A stretch of DNA of 64,000 nt from Pseudomonas sp. Gutcm_11s (lineage in GTDB: Bacteria; Pseudomonadota; Gammaproteobacteria; Pseudomonadales; Pseudomonadaceae). Position 1 is the first letter of the stretch; each line of letters starts with the position of its first letter. The notes below the pieces were generated by a model, which saw only the letters and a list, made by a program, of their open reading frames with translations, did no database searches and was not told the DNA's origin. The stretch covers positions 542,315-606,314 of the forward strand of contig NZ_JAQSUW010000014.1 of NCBI RefSeq assembly GCF_028649395.1, given 5' to 3'. The translations under genes and the position numbers were made by a program. Of this stretch, positions 61,303 through 64,000 are shown one piece after another.

Positions 61303-61784
61303 CAGTCTTGGGTATCCCGGTTTTCTTTCAGCAGAGCGTCGAGACGCTCACGTTCGGCAGCGCTCAGGGCGACCCGCTCGGGGGCGGCCTCGACCTTGCG
61401 CCGGCGCAGGACCAGCACCACCAGCCCGATGGCGCCCAGGCCCAGCAGGCCGAAAGGGCCATACCAGAGCAGCCACGTGCGGCTGTCCAGCGGCGGCTTG
61501 TACATCACGAAGTCGCCGTAGCGCATGACCAGGAAATCGACGATCTCCTTGTCGCTGCGGCCCTCGTCGAGCATGCGGAAGATCTCGCGGCGCAGGTCGG
61601 TGGCGATCGGCGCGTTGGAGTCGGCGATGTTCTGGTTCTGGCACTTGGGGCAGCGCAGTTCCTCGGTGAGGCTGCGGAAGCGCTCGCGCTCCACCTCGTC
61701 CTTGAACTCGTAGGTGTCGATGGCGGCACGAGCCACGCCGATCAGCGACAGCCCCAGCAAACAGGCGAGCAGCAGGCGCTTCAC
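61302..61784 (-). CDS. ccmH: Cytochrome c maturation protein CcmH
   Basis: A 160-residue protein with a signal peptide, a periplasmic thioredoxin-like motif [17 protein letters not shown] (Cys near 44 and 47) and a C-terminal membrane helix ([19 protein letters not shown], near 106-124). It reduces apocytochrome c thiols with CcmG. This is the short form without the TPR part, which is encoded separately as CcmI. It overlaps ccmG by ATGA. Confidence 0.96.
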   Translation of the reverse strand: MKRLLLACLLGLSLIGVARAAIDTYEFKDEVERERFRSLTEELRCPKCQNQNIADSNAPIATDLRREIFRMLDEGRSDKEIVDFLVMRYGDFVMYKPPLDSRTWLLWYGPFGLLGLGAIGLVVLVLRRRKVEAAPERVALSAAERERLDALLKENRDTQD

Positions 61785-62314
61785 TGTTTGGCCTCCAGCA
61801 GCGCCTGGTAGCGCGGCGCCAGCTCCTGGCGCCAGACGCGCTCATCGATGGCACCAACGTACTTGTGGCGGATGATGCCCTGGGCATCGATCAGGAAGGT
61901 CTCCGGCGCGCCGTATACGCCGAGGTCCAGGCCCAGGCTGCCCTTGGCGTCGACCAGGGTGAGCTGGTACGGGTCGAGGTAATCCTTCAGCCATTTGCGC
62001 GCGGCCTCGGCGTCGTCCTTGTAGTTGACGCCGTAGATCACCACGCCGGCCTTGGCCAGGCTGTTGAGCATCTGGTGCTCGGCCTTGCAGGTCGGGCACC
62101 AGGTGGCCCAGACGTTGATCAGCGCCGGGCCCTTGAAGTCGGCCTGGGTCAGCAGACGCTGCGGCTGCTCCAGGTCCGGCAGGCTGAAGGCCGGCAGCGG
62201 CTTGTCGATCAGCGCCGACGGCAGTTCCTGCGGATCGAGGAACAGGCCCTTGTAGAGAAACACCGCCATGCCGAGGAACAGCGCCAGCGGAACCAGCAGG
62301 ATCAGTCGCTTCAT
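61781..62314 (-). CDS. ccmG: Thiol:disulfide interchange protein CcmG/DsbE
   Basis: A 177-residue membrane-anchored thioredoxin. An N-terminal helix (LILLVPLALFLGMAVFLYKG) anchors it to the periplasmic face and the active site is WCPTC near 70-74, with the conserved GVYGAPETFLID near the end. It reduces CcmH or apocytochrome c. It overlaps ccmF and ccmH by ATGA at both ends, so the operon is tightly coupled. Confidence 0.96.
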   Translation of the reverse strand: MKRLILLVPLALFLGMAVFLYKGLFLDPQELPSALIDKPLPAFSLPDLEQPQRLLTQADFKGPALINVWATWCPTCKAEHQMLNSLAKAGVVIYGVNYKDDAEAARKWLKDYLDPYQLTLVDAKGSLGLDLGVYGAPETFLIDAQGIIRHKYVGAIDERVWRQELAPRYQALLEAKQ

Positions 62315-64000
62315 ACGGCAGCTTCCTCGAGGCCGAGAACGTCACGCACGCGGGTGCGCACCTTGACCCGGTAGCGCGGATCGAAGGCCGCCAGCAGGCC
62401 GCCGAGGCCCATCATCAGGCCGCCCAGCCAGATCCAGCGCACGTAGGGCTTGATGTGCACGCGCACGGCCCAGGCACCGTCTTCCAGCGGCTCGCCGAGG
62501 GCGACGTAGAGGTCACGGGTGAAGCCGGCGGAAATGCCCGCCTCGGTCATCGGCATCTGCTGCACGGTATACAGGCGCTTCTCCGGATGCAGCACGGCGA
62601 TTTCCTCGCCATCTTCCAGCACACGCACGGTGCCTTTGTCCGAAGTGAAGTTGGGGCCCTCGAAGTGCTGCGCCCCCTCGAAGACGAAGCGGTAACCGCC
62701 CAGCTCCAGCGACTCACCCGGCGCCAGGCGCAGGTCACGCTCGGCGCTGCCATGGCTGACCAGCACCACGCCGACCGCGCACGCGGCGATGCCGAGATGT
62801 GCCAGTTGCATGCCCCAGTAGCTGCTGGAGAGGCTGCGAACGCCCTTGAACAGGCCCTTGTGGCGGCACTTGTCGAGCAGGTCGCGCACGCCGGCCAGCA
62901 GCACCCAGAAGGCCAGCAGGAACACCGCCAGCACGGTCCAGTGGAAGTCGCCGAAGGCCCAGCTGGCGAGGAAGCCCAGCGCCACGCTGGCGATCAGCAC
63001 CGGGGTGAGCATGCCGCGCAGCCACTTGACCGGGGTGTCCTTCCAGCGCACCAGCACGCCAACCGCCATGACCAGCATCAGCAGCGCCATCAGTGGTACG
63101 AACAGGGCGTTGAAGTAAGGCGGGCCGACCGACAGCTTGGCGCCGGTCAGCGCATCGAGCACCAGCGGATAGAGGGTGCCGAGCAGGATCATCGCGGCCG
63201 CCACCACCAGCACCAGGTTGTTGGCCAGCAGGAAGGTTTCACGCGACCACAGGGCGAAGCCGACCTGACTCTTGACCACCGGTGCACGCACGGCGAACAG
63301 CGCCAGCGAGCTCCCAACCACGATCAGCAGGAACACCAGGATGAACACGCCGCGCTCCGGGTCGTTGGCGAAGGCATGCACCGAGGTGAGCACGCCGGAA
63401 CGGACCAGGAAGGTGCCGAGCAGGCTCAGGGAGAAAGCGGCGATGGCCAGCAGCACGGTCCAGCTCTTGAACACGCCACGCTTCTCGGTCACCGCCAACG
63501 AGTGAATCAGCGCGGTGCCGACCAGCCAGGGCATGAACGAGGCGTTCTCCACCGGGTCCCAGAACCACCAGCCACCCCAGCCCAGTTCGTAGTAGGCCCA
63601 CCAGGAGCCGAGGGCGATACCGACGCCGAGGAAAGCCCAGGCGACGATGGTCCACGGACGCGACCAGCGCGCCCAGGCGGCGTCCAGCTTGCCGCCCAGC
63701 AGCGCGGCGATGGCGAAGGCGAAGGCCACCGAGAAGCCGACGTAGCCCATGTAGAGCATCGGCGGATGCACGATCAGGCCGAAGTCCTGCAGCAGCGGGT
63801 TGAGGTCGCGGCCATCCATGGGGCTGTCCGGCAGCAGGCGCTCGAAGGGGTTGGAGGTGATGATCAGGAACAGCAGGAAGCCGACGCTGATCATGCCCAT
63901 CACGGCCAGCACGCGGGCCAGCATCACTTCCGGCAGCTGGCGCGAGAAAATCGCCACGGCGAAGGTCCAGCCGCCGAGGATCAGTGCCCACAGCAGCAGC
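62311..64000 (-). CDS. ccmF: Cytochrome c heme lyase subunit CcmF, 5' end outside the window
   Basis: The last roughly 563 codons of CcmF; the reading frame is open to the right edge and the true start lies beyond it. It is a polytopic inner-membrane protein with the WWD domain (WGGWWFWDPVENASF) that handles heme, and further conserved periplasmic histidines. It ligates heme to apocytochrome c. It overlaps ccmG by four bases. A full CcmF is about 650-660 residues, so about 90 are missing here. Confidence 0.96.
   Translation of the reverse strand, partial: LLLWALILGGWTFAVAIFSRQLPEVMLARVLAVMGMISVGFLLFLIITSNPFERLLPDSPMDGRDLNPLLQDFGLIVHPPMLYMGYVGFSVAFAFAIAALLGGKLDAAWARWSRPWTIVAWAFLGVGIALGSWWAYYELGWGGWWFWDPVENASFMPWLVGTALIHSLAVTEKRGVFKSWTVLLAIAAFSLSLLGTFLVRSGVLTSVHAFANDPERGVFILVFLLIVVGSSLALFAVRAPVVKSQVGFALWSRETFLLANNLVLVVAAAMILLGTLYPLVLDALTGAKLSVGPPYFNALFVPLMALLMLVMAVGVLVRWKDTPVKWLRGMLTPVLIASVALGFLASWAFGDFHWTVLAVFLLAFWVLLAGVRDLLDKCRHKGLFKGVRSLSSSYWGMQLAHLGIAACAVGVVLVSHGSAERDLRLAPGESLELGGYRFVFEGAQHFEGPNFTSDKGTVRVLEDGEEIAVLHPEKRLYTVQQMPMTEAGISAGFTRDLYVALGEPLEDGAWAVRVHIKPYVRWIWLGGLMMGLGGLLAAFDPRYRVKVRTRVRDVLGLEEAAV

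Noticed and set aside
61905..62575. GTATAC-containing strings at about 61914 and 62568 as further operators
   Set aside because: They lie inside ccmG and ccmF coding sequence and lack the flanking T and A of the intergenic sites.

Overview
The window reads as a chromosomal segment of a high-GC gammaproteobacterium of the genus Pseudomonas. The reasons are the zipA-ligA-smc order next to a purine/ureide catabolism block, a membrane-bound urate hydroxylase instead of a soluble uricase, the 1162-residue SMC, and a gene order that, from memory, follows the PA1475-PA1530 region of P. aeruginosa with insertions. Nearly all coding regions have typical Pseudomonas codon use. I saw no rRNA, tRNA, CRISPR array, prophage or intact insertion sequence.

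Layout. 1-2240 is the start of a Flp/Tad pilus operon on the minus strand (flp, prepilin peptidase, an AAA+ ATPase, cpaB cut by the window edge). 2618-3932 holds an AraC-type regulator with a degenerate receiver and a small TRL-like lipoprotein. 3968-10886 is the housekeeping block smc-zipA-ligA. 11162-24278 is the first purine block: xdhABC-guaD, a GntR/FadR-type repressor, an AzgA-type purine permease, uraH, and puuE-uraD-allA-puuD, which takes guanine and xanthine through urate and allantoin towards glyoxylate. trmK follows. 25346-32523 is a minus-strand signalling operon (HD-GYP regulator, a 1464-residue hybrid kinase, a REC-REC-kinase protein). 33488-41338 looks like a stress and oxidation island (CBS protein, zinc dehydrogenase, SDR, catalase HPII, hybrid kinase). 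42059-44369 is a divergent EamA exporter / MocR regulator pair. 44440-59623 is the second purine block: a NAT-type xanthine/urate permease, a Tsx-like porin, an orphan binding protein, an 8-oxoguanine deaminase, moaA, a RutR-like TetR regulator, a GlcG/HbpS protein, and gcl-hyi-glxR-ttuD-pyk-urea transporter, which carries glyoxylate to pyruvate. 59789-64000 is the cytochrome c maturation cluster (ccmF partial, ccmG, ccmH, ccmI, lipoprotein).

How they work together. Purines enter by a porin and two permeases, are deaminated or oxidised to urate (XdhABC, GuaD, 8-oxoguanine deaminase), and urate is oxidised by PuuD, which carries its own cytochrome c. UraH, UraD, PuuE and AllA continue the pathway, and glyoxylate is salvaged by Gcl, Hyi, GlxR, TtuD and pyruvate kinase. 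The allantoicase step (alc) is missing here.

The most interesting signal is regulatory. A 10-bp palindrome of the type TTGTATACAA (FadR-subfamily GntR consensus NyGTxxACrN) occurs in front of at least nine transcription units of both purine blocks, often on the -10 box or between -35 and -10, and also in front of the GntR gene itself. A second palindrome, TGAC-N6-GTCA, matches the RutR operator layout and sits on the xdhA and purine-permease promoters, while a RutR-like gene lies in the second block. I infer a two-regulator purine regulon spread over about 34 kb.
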